From assembly GCF_022829445.1 (NCBI RefSeq), contig NZ_JAKSXY010000049.1, positions 62,001 to 126,000 on the forward strand: a stretch of 64,000 nucleotides of DNA. Reading direction: 5' to 3'. How positions within the stretch are numbered: the first letter of the stretch is position 1; each line of letters starts with the position of its first letter. A program made the position numbers and the translations under genes. Under the pieces are notes generated by a model. The model was not told the DNA's origin. It did not search any database and was given only the letters and a program-made list of their open reading frames with translations. Shown one piece after another: positions 15,804 through 24,200 of this stretch. The stretch comes from Methylobacterium sp. J-068 (GTDB lineage: Bacteria; Pseudomonadota; Alphaproteobacteria; Rhizobiales; Beijerinckiaceae).

Positions 15804-16307
15804 TCAGGCGAGGTCGACCTTCCTGGTCTCGGTCTTGGGCGATTCCCCGGTCACGGCGGCCTTCACGTAGCCGTAGAGGTGCAGCATCGTGGCGTTCGGG
15901 CTGTCCCAGTACTCGCCCTTCTCGGGATGCACGCGGAGGAGCGCCACCTCGGGATCCTCCTTGCCGTTCGGGAACCAGGTCTTCAGGCTCTCGCTCCACT
16001 TGTCGTCGATGGTCGCCTGCTCGGTGACGATCTCGGCCTTGCCGGCGATCGACACGTAGGTCTGGCTGGACGGGTCCGAATAGGCGAGGTTGATCTGGTT
16101 GTCCTTGCTGATCTCGGCGGTCTTCGGGGAGTGCAGCTTGGTGAAGAACCACAGGTCGCCGTTCTCGTCCGCCTCCTGGCACCACATCGGACGGCTGTAG
16201 AGCTTCCCGTCCTGGTCGGCGGTGGTCATCATCGCGACCTTGACGTCCTTGATGAGGGCGAAGAGCTTCTTGGCGCCCTCGTGGTCGCGGTGGTTGCCCT
16301 GGTGCAT
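15804..16307 (-). CDS. Pyridoxamine-5'-phosphate-oxidase-fold general stress protein
   Basis: 167 residues of the general stress protein 26 type: a split beta-barrel flavin-binding fold. Marks are VAMMTTADQDGKLYSRPM, the DLWFFTKLHSPK strand, NLAYSDPSSQTYVSI and the C-terminal WDSPNATMLHLYGYVKA. Relatives bind FMN, FAD or F420 and take part in stress tolerance, but the reaction is not established. The protein is unusually lysine-rich and low in arginine for this genome. It is monocistronic, with a strong terminator behind it. Confidence 0.85.
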   Translation of the reverse strand: MHQGNHRDHEGAKKLFALIKDVKVAMMTTADQDGKLYSRPMWCQEADENGDLWFFTKLHSPKTAEISKDNQINLAYSDPSSQTYVSIAGKAEIVTEQATIDDKWSESLKTWFPNGKEDPEVALLRVHPEKGEYWDSPNATMLHLYGYVKAAVTGESPKTETRKVDLA

Positions 16308-16426
16308 GGGATCGCAGTCTCCAACTCGTCGAAAGGCGTGTCCGGCGCGGTGATCCTGCGCCGGTTCGTGTGCTCAACGAGCCAGGGCGGCATTGGTTTC
16401 GGGCCGCGTCGCGTCCGCCTGCCCGC

Positions 16427-17716
<1,290 letters not shown>

Positions 17717-18079
17717 GCGACGAAACCAATGGCGCAAGGCGAAGTCGTCCTGAATCGATCTGGGCTCCCGTGGGAAGCCGCCCCCTGTTGCCAGCACGAA
17801 CGTCGCGAGGCGGGAACTGGACCCAAGCCGGTCGATGCCGCCTTCCCACATGCCTAGCAAATCCTGAATCCCATTCGGTAGCGAGGGCGCCCGGGCGGCG
17901 CCGGCGCGACGGGCTGTCTCGCCCCGGATGCGGGGTCAGCGCTTGCGCTCGGGCGCCGCCTGTGCTGTCGCATGGGACCTCGCGCGGACGGAACGGCGAT
18001 GGCCGGTCCGGTCGCGATCCCTGAAATTGTCCCCGCGCCGAGGCTTGACCGCCGGAAGAGCGCGGCAAGGAGCCGGCCT

Positions 18080-19213
18080 TTGGCGATCACCCGTGACGAT
18101 GTGCTGAAGGTGCTCTCGACCGTGACGGTCGATGCCGGAGGGACGACCCTGCCGGCCTCCGGGCGCCTGTCCCAGGTCGTGGTCGACCCGACGAACCGGG
18201 TCATGTTCTCGATCCTCATCGATCCGAGCGAGGCCGAGCGCTTCGAGCCGATCCGACGCCGGGCCGAGGGCGCGATCCTGGCGACGCCCGGCGTCTCGGG
18301 CGTGTTCGCGAGCCTGACCTCGGAACGTGGGCCGAACCAGCCGGCGCAGGCCGCGCCGCCGCAGGCCCCTGCCCCCGGACGCCCGGCGGCGGCGGCCCCG
18401 CGCACCGGCCCTGCCCTGCCGGGCGTCCGCCACATCGTGGCGGTGGCCTCCGGCAAGGGCGGCGTCGGCAAGTCCACGACCGCCTGCAACCTCGCCCTCG
18501 CGCTGGCCGCGCAGGGCCTGAAGGTCGGGTTGCTCGACGCCGACATCTACGGCCCCTCGGTGCCGAAGCTGTTCGGGCTGTCGGGCAAGCCGAAGGTCAT
18601 CGAGGAGCGCCTGCTCGCCCCGATGGAGGGCTTCGGCATCAAGGTGATGTCCATCGGCTTCCTGATCGAGGCCGAGACCGCGATGATCTGGCGCGGGCCG
18701 ATGGTGCAGTCGGCGATCACCCAGATGCTTCGGGAAGTCGCCTGGGGCGAACTCGATATTCTCGTGGTCGACATGCCGCCCGGCACCGGCGACGCGCAAC
18801 TCACCATGGCGCAGGCGACGCCCCTCTCCGGGGCGGTCATCGTCTCGACGCCCCAGGATCTCGCGCTCATCGACGCGCGCCGGGGCGTCACGATGTTCCG
18901 CAAGGTCGCGGTGCCGATCCTCGGCGTGATCGAGAACATGGCGACCTTCATCTGCCCGCATTGCGGCACGGCCTCGCACATCTTCGGGCATGGCGGCGCG
19001 CGGGCGGAGGCCGAGCGCCTGGACGTGCCGTTCCTCGGCGAAGTGCCGCTCAACATGACCATTCGCGAGACCTCGGATGCCGGGCGTCCGGTGGTGGCGG
19101 TCGATCCCGACGGACCGCACGCGCAGATCTATCGCGGCATCGCCGCCAAGCTCTGGGCCAACCTGACCGGCGGCCCCGCGCCCCGCGCCGCGCCGCGCAT
19201 CGTCATCGAGTAA
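18080..19213 (+). CDS. mrp: Mrp/NBP35-family iron-sulfur carrier ATPase
   Basis: 377 residues if translation starts at the TTG at 18080, which has AAGGAG seven bases upstream; no ATG fits. An N-terminal DUF59/MIP18-like part (about 1-90) is joined by an Ala/Pro-rich linker to the P-loop ATPase with the deviant Walker A ASGKGGVGKST. The ATPase also carries DADIYGPSVPKLFGL, VVDMPPGTGDAQLT and the cluster-binding CPHC motif in FICPHCGT. Family members bind and transfer 4Fe-4S clusters. mobA starts 7 bp after the stop on the same strand, so the two are probably co-transcribed and may both serve molybdo- or Fe-S enzymes. Confidence 0.93.
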   Translation: MAITRDDVLKVLSTVTVDAGGTTLPASGRLSQVVVDPTNRVMFSILIDPSEAERFEPIRRRAEGAILATPGVSGVFASLTSERGPNQPAQAAPPQAPAPGRPAAAAPRTGPALPGVRHIVAVASGKGGVGKSTTACNLALALAAQGLKVGLLDADIYGPSVPKLFGLSGKPKVIEERLLAPMEGFGIKVMSIGFLIEAETAMIWRGPMVQSAITQMLREVAWGELDILVVDMPPGTGDAQLTMAQATPLSGAVIVSTPQDLALIDARRGVTMFRKVAVPILGVIENMATFICPHCGTASHIFGHGGARAEAERLDVPFLGEVPLNMTIRETSDAGRPVVAVDPDGPHAQIYRGIAAKLWANLTGGPAPRAAPRIVIE

Positions 19214-19220
19214 CCCCGCG

Positions 19221-19841
19221 ATGCCGCCGGTGCTGGGTCTGGTCCTGGCCGGAGGCCTCGCACGGCGCATGGGTGGGGGCGACAAGCCGCTGCGCCTCTT
19301 GGCGGGACGCAGCCTGCTCGACCGGGTGGTGTCGCGCCTGGCGCCGCAATGCGCGGCCGGAATCGTCCTCAACGCCAACGGCGACCCGGACCGCTTCCCG
19401 GATTTTCCGGGCTCGATCGTGCCCGACGACGTTCCGGACAATCCGGGCCCGCTCGCCGGCATCCTGGCCGGGCTCGACCATGCGGCGGCCCGCCATCCCG
19501 CGATCGCGCACGTGGTCAGCGTGAGCGGGGACGCCCCCTTTCTCCCGCTCGATCTCGTCGATCGTCTCGCGCGGCAGGCCGGCCCCGGGCGCGCCATCGT
19601 CATGGCGGCATCGGGCGAGCGCGAGCATTTCACGGTCGCCCTCTGGCGCGTCTCCCTGCGGGCGGACCTGCGCCGTGCTCTCGTGGAGCGCGGGGAGCGC
19701 CGGGTCGGCGCCTTCCTGAGGCGTCACGAGGCGGTCTCGGTGTCCTGGCCGACGCTGCCCCTGGACCCCTTCGCCAACATCAACACGCCCGAGGACCTGG
19801 CAGCCGCCGAGGCGACGCTCGCCCGGTTCGAGCCGGACTGA
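19221..19841 (+). CDS. mobA: Molybdenum cofactor guanylyltransferase
   Basis: Adds GMP to molybdopterin to form the bis-MGD cofactor of DMSO-reductase-family enzymes such as formate dehydrogenase and nitrate reductase. 206 residues, normal length. The nucleotide-binding N-terminus LVLAGGLARRMGGGDKPL, the VSVSGDAPFLPLDLV strand and the C-terminal FANINTPEDLA are classical. It follows mrp by 7 bp. No other molybdopterin gene is in the window. The stop lies 22 bp from the convergent exporter gene. Confidence 0.94.
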   Translation: MPPVLGLVLAGGLARRMGGGDKPLRLLAGRSLLDRVVSRLAPQCAAGIVLNANGDPDRFPDFPGSIVPDDVPDNPGPLAGILAGLDHAAARHPAIAHVVSVSGDAPFLPLDLVDRLARQAGPGRAIVMAASGEREHFTVALWRVSLRADLRRALVERGERRVGAFLRRHEAVSVSWPTLPLDPFANINTPEDLAAAEATLARFEPD

Positions 19842-19863
19842 CGCCCGGCCCGCCGACCGCGCG

Positions 19864-20775
19864 TCAGCGACCGCGTGCCCGCCAGCGCGGGTAGAGGATG
19901 CCGAGGGCCAACCCGCTGAGCACGAGCCCGGCCGCGCCGATCTTCCAGCCCGGCAGCGCCTCGCCGAGCCACAGCGCGGACGCCCCCATGCCGAAGACCG
20001 GAACGAGGAGCGCCATCGGGGTGATCAGCGCGGCGGGATGGCGGGACAGCAGCCAGCCCCAGACCGCGTATCCGAACATCGTGTTGCCGACGGATTGCCA
20101 AATCACCGCCCCCCAGGTCGCCGCATCGGCGCGCAGGATTCCGTCCCGGATCGCGTCCCAGCCCTCGAGAACGAAGGCGAGCGCGAAGAGCGGCGGCGCC
20201 GAGAACAGGCTCGCCCAGACCACGTAGGGCAGCATGGCGGTGACGCCGCTGCGCTTGGCCGCGATGTTGCCCCCGGCCCAGCTCATCGCCGCGAGGATCA
20301 CCAGCCCGAGGCCGAACGGTGTGGTGGTGGCGTCCGCATGCAGCGCGATGACCCCGATGCCCGTGGCGGCGAGCGCCAGGGCCGCCCATTGGTAGCCCGG
20401 CACCCGCTCGCCCGTCATGCGGATCGAGAGGCCGATGGTGAAGAAGACCTGGATCTGGATCACCAGCGAGGCGAGGCCCGGGGAGATGTGGCCGCGCATG
20501 GCGATGAACAGGAGCCCGAACTGCCCCGCCCCGATCAGCAGGCCGTAGGCGGCGAGGTTGCGCCAGGGCACGGCGGGCCGCGGCAGCAGGAACACGCCGG
20601 GCAGGGCCGCCAGCAGGAAGCGCAGGGCGGCGAACAGCAGGGGCGGCAGGTGGTCCAATCCGATCCGGATGACCACGAAATTGGTGCCCCAGACCGCCAC
20701 CACCGCGACGGCGAGGCACAGATCGCGAAGCGGAAGGCTGGCGGCGGGCAGCGGCGAGGGGATGGACGGGCGCAT
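19864..20775 (-). CDS. DMT-superfamily EamA-type transporter
   Basis: 303 residues forming ten membrane helices in two EamA repeats, with the typical opening VVAVWGTNFVVIRIGLDHLP and the second-repeat MSWAGGNIAAKRSG. Closest in look to the O-acetylserine/cysteine or amino-acid exporters of this superfamily; the substrate cannot be told from sequence. A start ATG at 20775 is used. It follows the cyclophilin gene on the same strand after a strong hairpin, so it is probably a separate unit. Confidence 0.88.
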   Translation of the reverse strand: MRPSIPSPLPAASLPLRDLCLAVAVVAVWGTNFVVIRIGLDHLPPLLFAALRFLLAALPGVFLLPRPAVPWRNLAAYGLLIGAGQFGLLFIAMRGHISPGLASLVIQIQVFFTIGLSIRMTGERVPGYQWAALALAATGIGVIALHADATTTPFGLGLVILAAMSWAGGNIAAKRSGVTAMLPYVVWASLFSAPPLFALAFVLEGWDAIRDGILRADAATWGAVIWQSVGNTMFGYAVWGWLLSRHPAALITPMALLVPVFGMGASALWLGEALPGWKIGAAGLVLSGLALGILYPRWRARGR

Positions 20776-20835
20776 GGGCGAGGGCCTTCTCAGGCCGGAG
20801 CCGCGTTGCCAAGGGCCGCCACCGCACCGCGATGG

Positions 20836-20869
20836 GGGACGTGTCCGCTCCGTCGGGCGGACACGTCCC
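20836..20869 (-). terminator. Strong hairpin between a cyclophilin gene and the EamA gene
   Basis: A perfect 13-bp stem (GGGACGTGTCCGC with GCGGACACGTCCC) and an 8-base loop lie 12 bp after the cyclophilin stop. No T-run follows, so either the U-tract-independent kind of stop or a 3' protecting hairpin. Confidence 0.55.
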
Positions 20870-20880
20870 GCGTCATGGGG

Positions 20881-21339
20881 TCAGGCGGCGCCGACGGTCG
20901 CCTTGACGATCTTGTCGGGAGAGCGCGGCGGCTCGCCCTTGTTCAGGGTGTCGACCACGTCCATGCCCTCCACGACCTTGCCCCAGACCGTGTACTGCTT
21001 GTCCAGGAAGCGGGCATCGCCGAAGCAGATGAAGAACTGCGAGTTGGCCGAGTGCGGGAAGTTGGTGCGGGCCATCGAGCAGGTGCCGCGCACGTGCGGC
21101 TCGGCGTTGAACTCGGCGTTGAGGTCGGGCAGGTCGGAGCCGCCCGAGCCGGTGCCGGTCGGGTCGCCGGTCTGGGCCATGAAGCCGTCGATGACGCGGT
21201 GGAACGGCACGCCGTCGTAGAAGCCCTGCGCGGCCAGCGTCTTGAGGCGCTCGACATGGTTCGGGGCGAGGTCGGGGCGCAAGCCGATCACGACGCGGCC
21301 CTTGGTGGTCTCCAGGATGATGGTCTCGGTCTCTGCCAT
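20881..21339 (-). CDS. ppiB: Cytoplasmic cyclophilin-type peptidyl-prolyl isomerase
   Basis: 152 residues, a compact bacterial cyclophilin without signal peptide. Active-site landmarks are FHRVIDGFMAQTGDP, the GTCSMARTNFPHSANSQFFI stretch and FLDKQYTVWGKV. It catalyses cis-trans isomerisation of proline bonds. The ATG at 21339 lies 4 bp after the stop of the TonB-C-like gene, so the two are translated in one operon with the exported cyclophilin and coaD. The two cyclophilins share most active-site blocks but differ in start and end; they look like old paralogues sent to different compartments. Confidence 0.94.
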   Translation of the reverse strand: MAETETIILETTKGRVVIGLRPDLAPNHVERLKTLAAQGFYDGVPFHRVIDGFMAQTGDPTGTGSGGSDLPDLNAEFNAEPHVRGTCSMARTNFPHSANSQFFICFGDARFLDKQYTVWGKVVEGMDVVDTLNKGEPPRSPDKIVKATVGAA

Positions 21340-21343
21340 GGGT

Positions 21344-21904
21344 CTAGACTCCTTGTCCCTTGGGTCCTTGGTAGATGAAGCGGAGCGCGATGGGGCGCCC
21401 CGCGATGGCCGCGCCGAGGCCTGGGGTGATCCGGGCCGGCGTGCAGCGCCGGATCGCCGCCAGGGTCGCATCGGTGAGGATGCGGTAGGCGCGGGTATCC
21501 GTGCCCTGCGTCGAGAACGTCACGCGCGGCGTGCCGATGACTGACCCGTCGCGTCGAAGCGAGAAGCGCGCCGTGATCTCGGTCCGCTCGAAGCGGGCGA
21601 GTCCCTGAGGAACCTCCCAGCAGGCGGCCAGGATCGGATAAAGCTCCTTCAGGGTGTCGGCGGCCCTGGTCTCGGCCATGCCCCCGTGCGGTTCTTGCGA
21701 ACCGGGCGGTTCTTGAGAACCGGGCGGCTCCTGCGAACCGAGCGGCCCTTGCGGGCGAAGCGGCACCTGCACGGTGCCGCGCAGGGTTTCCGGCAGGGTC
21801 AGGAGGCCGGTCGACGGAGCGCCCTGCGCCGATGCCGGGACGCCGAGCATCGTCGCGGCGATCGCCGCGAGCAACGCTCCGATGCGTCCGACACCGACGA
21901 TCAA
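21344..21904 (-). CDS. Secreted protein with a TonB/TolA C-terminal-like domain
   Basis: 186 residues. The start is probably the TTG at 21904, since GGGAGGGG lies just upstream and no ATG fits. A signal peptide ends near ASA-QG (about 27). A short region with three PPGSQE-type repeats follows. The C-terminal domain (about 85-180, ARFSLRRDGSVIGTPRVTF, later ATLAAIRRCTP) resembles the TonB/TolA C-terminal fold seen in periplasmic proteins. There is no membrane anchor, so it is not a normal TonB. It sits between two cyclophilin genes, suggesting a role in envelope protein handling, which is inference. Confidence 0.68.
   Translation of the reverse strand: MIVGVGRIGALLAAIAATMLGVPASAQGAPSTGLLTLPETLRGTVQVPLRPQGPLGSQEPPGSQEPPGSQEPHGGMAETRAADTLKELYPILAACWEVPQGLARFERTEITARFSLRRDGSVIGTPRVTFSTQGTDTRAYRILTDATLAAIRRCTPARITPGLGAAIAGRPIALRFIYQGPKGQGV
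21692..21745. repeat. 18-bp in-frame tandem repeat, three copies
   Basis: Units TTCTTGCGAACCGGGCGG (21692-21709), TTCTTGAGAACCGGGCGG (21710-21727) and CTCCTGCGAACCGAGCGG (21728-21745) encode repeated PPGSQE in the linker of the TonB-C-like protein. In frame, so copy number can change without harm. Confidence 0.8.
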
Positions 21905-21927
21905 ACGATCCCCTCCCGGATACCGCG

Positions 21928-21963
21928 CCGCGCGCCTGGCCGCGCGCCTAGCCGCGCGCCTAC
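21928..21963. repeat. 12-bp tandem repeat, three copies, across the exported cyclophilin stop
   Basis: CCGCGCGCCTGG, CCGCGCGCCTAG and CCGCGCGCCTAC follow each other. The TAG stop (21960-21962, minus strand) lies in the last unit, and a second in-frame TAG lies in the middle unit. Confidence 0.75.
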
Positions 21964-22517
21964 TTGGCCCCCAGGGCCATCTGCATCTTCACGATCTTGT
22001 CGGGGTTCTGCACGGCCCCGCCCGGTGCGCCCGGCGCCGCCTTCTTGATCGCGTCGACGGCCTCCATGCCGGAGGAGACGAGGCCGACCACGGTGTACTG
22101 GCCGTTGAGGAACGGCGCGTCGCCGAGGCAGATGAAGAACTGCGAGTTCGCCGAGTTCGGATCGGAGGACCGGGCCATGCCGACCGTGCCGCGCCGGAAC
22201 GGGGATTGCGAGAACTCGGCCGGGATGTTCGGAAGGTCCGAGCCGCCGGTGCCGTTGCCCTTCGGGTCGCCCGTCTGGGCCATGAAGCCATCCATCACGC
22301 GGTGGAACTTGAGGCCGTTGTAGAAGCCCTTCTTGATCAGGGTCTTCAGCTGCGCCACGTGCTTGGGCGCGAGGTCGGGCCGCAGCTCGATGGTGACGCG
22401 GCCGTCCTTGGTGTCGAGGAACACCGTGTTGTCGTCCGCCGCGACGGCCTGGGAGGCCGTGCCGATCAGGGCGGCGAGGCTGAGAAGGGCGATCCGCCGG
22501 TTGAGTCCGAAGTTCAT
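21960..22517 (-). CDS. Exported cyclophilin-type peptidyl-prolyl isomerase
   Basis: 185 residues with a signal peptide (MNFGLNRRIALLSLAALIG, cleavage near AVA-AD), so a periplasmic proline isomerase. The core holds FHRVMDGFMAQTGDP and SSDPNSANSQFFICLGDA. The ATG at 22517 is preferred to the GTG at 22523. It lies 35 bp after coaD and upstream of the TonB-C-like gene on the same strand. It probably assists folding of exported proteins. Confidence 0.93.
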   Translation of the reverse strand: MNFGLNRRIALLSLAALIGTASQAVAADDNTVFLDTKDGRVTIELRPDLAPKHVAQLKTLIKKGFYNGLKFHRVMDGFMAQTGDPKGNGTGGSDLPNIPAEFSQSPFRRGTVGMARSSDPNSANSQFFICLGDAPFLNGQYTVVGLVSSGMEAVDAIKKAAPGAPGGAVQNPDKIVKMQMALGAK

Positions 22518-22552
22518 AGGCACGCGGTCTCTCTATCGAATGACACGGGAAG

Positions 22553-23053
22553 TCAGGGTTGTGCGAAGCGCTGGGCCAGGCGCTGGGCCACGAGGGGCGG
22601 CACGAAGGGCGAGACGTCGCCGCCCATCGCGGCGATCTGCCGGACCAGCGTCGCGGTGATCGGCCGGACCCCGGTGGAGGCGGGCAGGAACACCGTCTGG
22701 ACCTCGGGCGCCATCGCGCCGTTCATGCCCGCGAGCTGCATCTCGTAATCGAGGTCGGTCCCGTCGCGCAGGCCCCGGATGAACACGGTGGCGCCGACCC
22801 GGCGCGCCGCCGTCACCGCGAGATCGTCGAAGGGGACGATGGTCAGTGCGGTGCCCTCGGCCTCGGCGAGGGGGGTGCAGGTGGCCCGAAGCAGGTCCGT
22901 CCGCTCCTCCGGCGTGAACATCGGCGCCTTGCCGGGATGCACGCCGATCGCGATGACGAGGTTGTGCACGAGCCGGCACGCCTGACGGATGACGTCGAGG
23001 TGTCCGTTCGTGACCGGGTCGAACGAGCCGGCATAGAGGGCGGTGCGGATCAT
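22553..23053 (-). CDS. coaD: Phosphopantetheine adenylyltransferase
   Basis: Transfers AMP to 4'-phosphopantetheine to form dephospho-CoA, the fourth step of coenzyme A synthesis. 166 residues, normal length. It shows [18 protein letters not shown] with the nucleotidyltransferase His18, [17 protein letters not shown] and the ISSTxVR-equivalent ITATLVRQI. It heads a minus-strand group with the two cyclophilins, an arrangement often seen in Rhizobiales. Confidence 0.97.
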   Translation of the reverse strand: MIRTALYAGSFDPVTNGHLDVIRQACRLVHNLVIAIGVHPGKAPMFTPEERTDLLRATCTPLAEAEGTALTIVPFDDLAVTAARRVGATVFIRGLRDGTDLDYEMQLAGMNGAMAPEVQTVFLPASTGVRPITATLVRQIAAMGGDVSPFVPPLVAQRLAQRFAQP

Positions 23054-23107
23054 CGCGGCCCGAGGTAGAGCATTTCGCCCGAGAACGGAACCTCCGACCC
23101 CGTAACG

Positions 23108-23143
23108 AAAAAGGCGGACCCCCGTCAGGGAGCCCGCCCGCCT
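23108..23143 (-). terminator. Rho-independent terminator of the porin gene
   Basis: On the minus strand AGGCGG pairs with CCGCCT, with an inner GGGCTCCC/GGGGGTCC region, and TTTTT follows. It lies 36 bp after the porin stop and separates it from coaD. Confidence 0.7.
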
Positions 23144-23178
23144 CGGAATGGGAGCCGGTGGCCCGGCTCCGAACGATC

Positions 23179-24000
23179 CTAGTAGGTGCCGAACTTGTAG
23201 TTGATGCCGGCGCGGGCGATGCTGCCCTCGGTCCGGACGCGGGCGATGTAGCCGGCGCCGGGGAAGACGGCCGTGTTCGTGTTGGCCACCGTGATGGCGC
23301 GCGAGCCGAGATCGTAGCGCAGGTACTCGGCCTTGATCGTCACGGCGCTGGACTTGAAGAAGTTCAGGAACGAGTCGGTGGGCAGGGCGTATTCGATGCC
23401 GCCGCCATAGGCGTAGCCCGTCTCGATGTTGGAGCGGGAGCCGAAATAGGCCACGGGCGTGTTGGTCTGGAAGGCCACCGACTGGTTCACGTCGCCGTAG
23501 GCGAAGCCGCCGGTGCCGTACACCAGGAACCGGTCGAAGGCGTAGCCGATGCGGCCGCGCACCGTGCCGAGGAACGACAGCTCGCTCCGGTAGGTGTTCG
23601 TCAGCGTGTTCGGGTTGAAGCGGATGTCGGTGCGGGTCCGCTGCAGGTCGGTGTAGGCCGCATCGGCCTCGAGACCGACGACGATGCCGCTGCCCGGCGT
23701 GAACTGATAGTTGTAGCCGACCTGGCCGCCGGCGGTGAAGCCTTCCTGCTGAAGACCGATGGCCGCCTGACGGAAGCCGCGATCGACGTTGGTCTGGAGC
23801 GCGCCGATGCCGGTGGTGCGGACGGTGTCACGCTCGCTGAAGGCGTAGCCGGCATTCACGCCGAGATAGGCGCCGGTCCAGGTGAAGACCGGGACCGGAA
23901 CGAAGACCGGCGGCGCGGCCCGGCGCGGCAGATCGGCGGCCGAGGCGGTGCCGGCGAACAGAGCGGCGCCGGCGCCGGCGAGGAGGAAACGCTTCAGCAC
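23179..24000 (-). CDS. Outer-membrane beta-barrel protein, Omp25/RopB family
   Basis: 273 residues from a GTG start at 24000 with AGGA upstream. A signal peptide ([17 protein letters not shown], cut near ASA-AD) precedes the [20 protein letters not shown] linker and [12 protein letters not shown]. This is the standard opening of the Omp25/Omp31/RopB family. The remaining sequence alternates aromatic strands and loops for an eight-stranded barrel and ends in GINYKFGTY, with a terminal aromatic residue as needed for BAM recognition. Abundant structural porins of this type stabilise the envelope of Hyphomicrobiales. Confidence 0.9.
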   Translation of the reverse strand: MLKRFLLAGAGAALFAGTASAADLPRRAAPPVFVPVPVFTWTGAYLGVNAGYAFSERDTVRTTGIGALQTNVDRGFRQAAIGLQQEGFTAGGQVGYNYQFTPGSGIVVGLEADAAYTDLQRTRTDIRFNPNTLTNTYRSELSFLGTVRGRIGYAFDRFLVYGTGGFAYGDVNQSVAFQTNTPVAYFGSRSNIETGYAYGGGIEYALPTDSFLNFFKSSAVTIKAEYLRYDLGSRAITVANTNTAVFPGAGYIARVRTEGSIARAGINYKFGTY

Positions 24001-24067
24001 GATGAAAATCCTGCGGGTGTCTGGATGAGCTTGACCGCTGGGATACATCGTTGCCGAATGTTTCACT

Positions 24068-24095
24068 ATGATATTACTGCCACACCGAAAAGCAA
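24068..24095 (-). promoter_or_regulatory. Predicted promoter of the porin gene
   Basis: On the minus strand TTGCTT (24090-24095), 16 bases and TATCAT (24068-24073) resemble a vegetative promoter. The surrounding 120 bp is much AT-richer than the rest of the window. Expected leader about 60 bases. Confidence 0.45.
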
Positions 24096-24148
24096 AGCTC
24101 TATCGAACCTCCAGTCAATATCCGGCACGAGCGAGCTGTTTCGGTAAT

Positions 24149-24181
24149 CCTCGCGAGCACGAAAACGTGATGCTCGCGAGG
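24149..24181 (-). terminator. Hairpin downstream of gyrA
   Basis: CCTCGCGAGCA (24149-24159) and TGCTCGCGAGG (24171-24181) form an 11-bp perfect stem; the loop holds CACG-AAAA-CGTG, which could extend it. It lies 20 bp after the gyrA stop. On the minus strand only ATTACC follows, so the U-tract is missing. A TTTTT run lies on the plus-strand side. Confidence 0.5.
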
Positions 24182-24200
24182 AATTCGAATTTTTGCGTGG

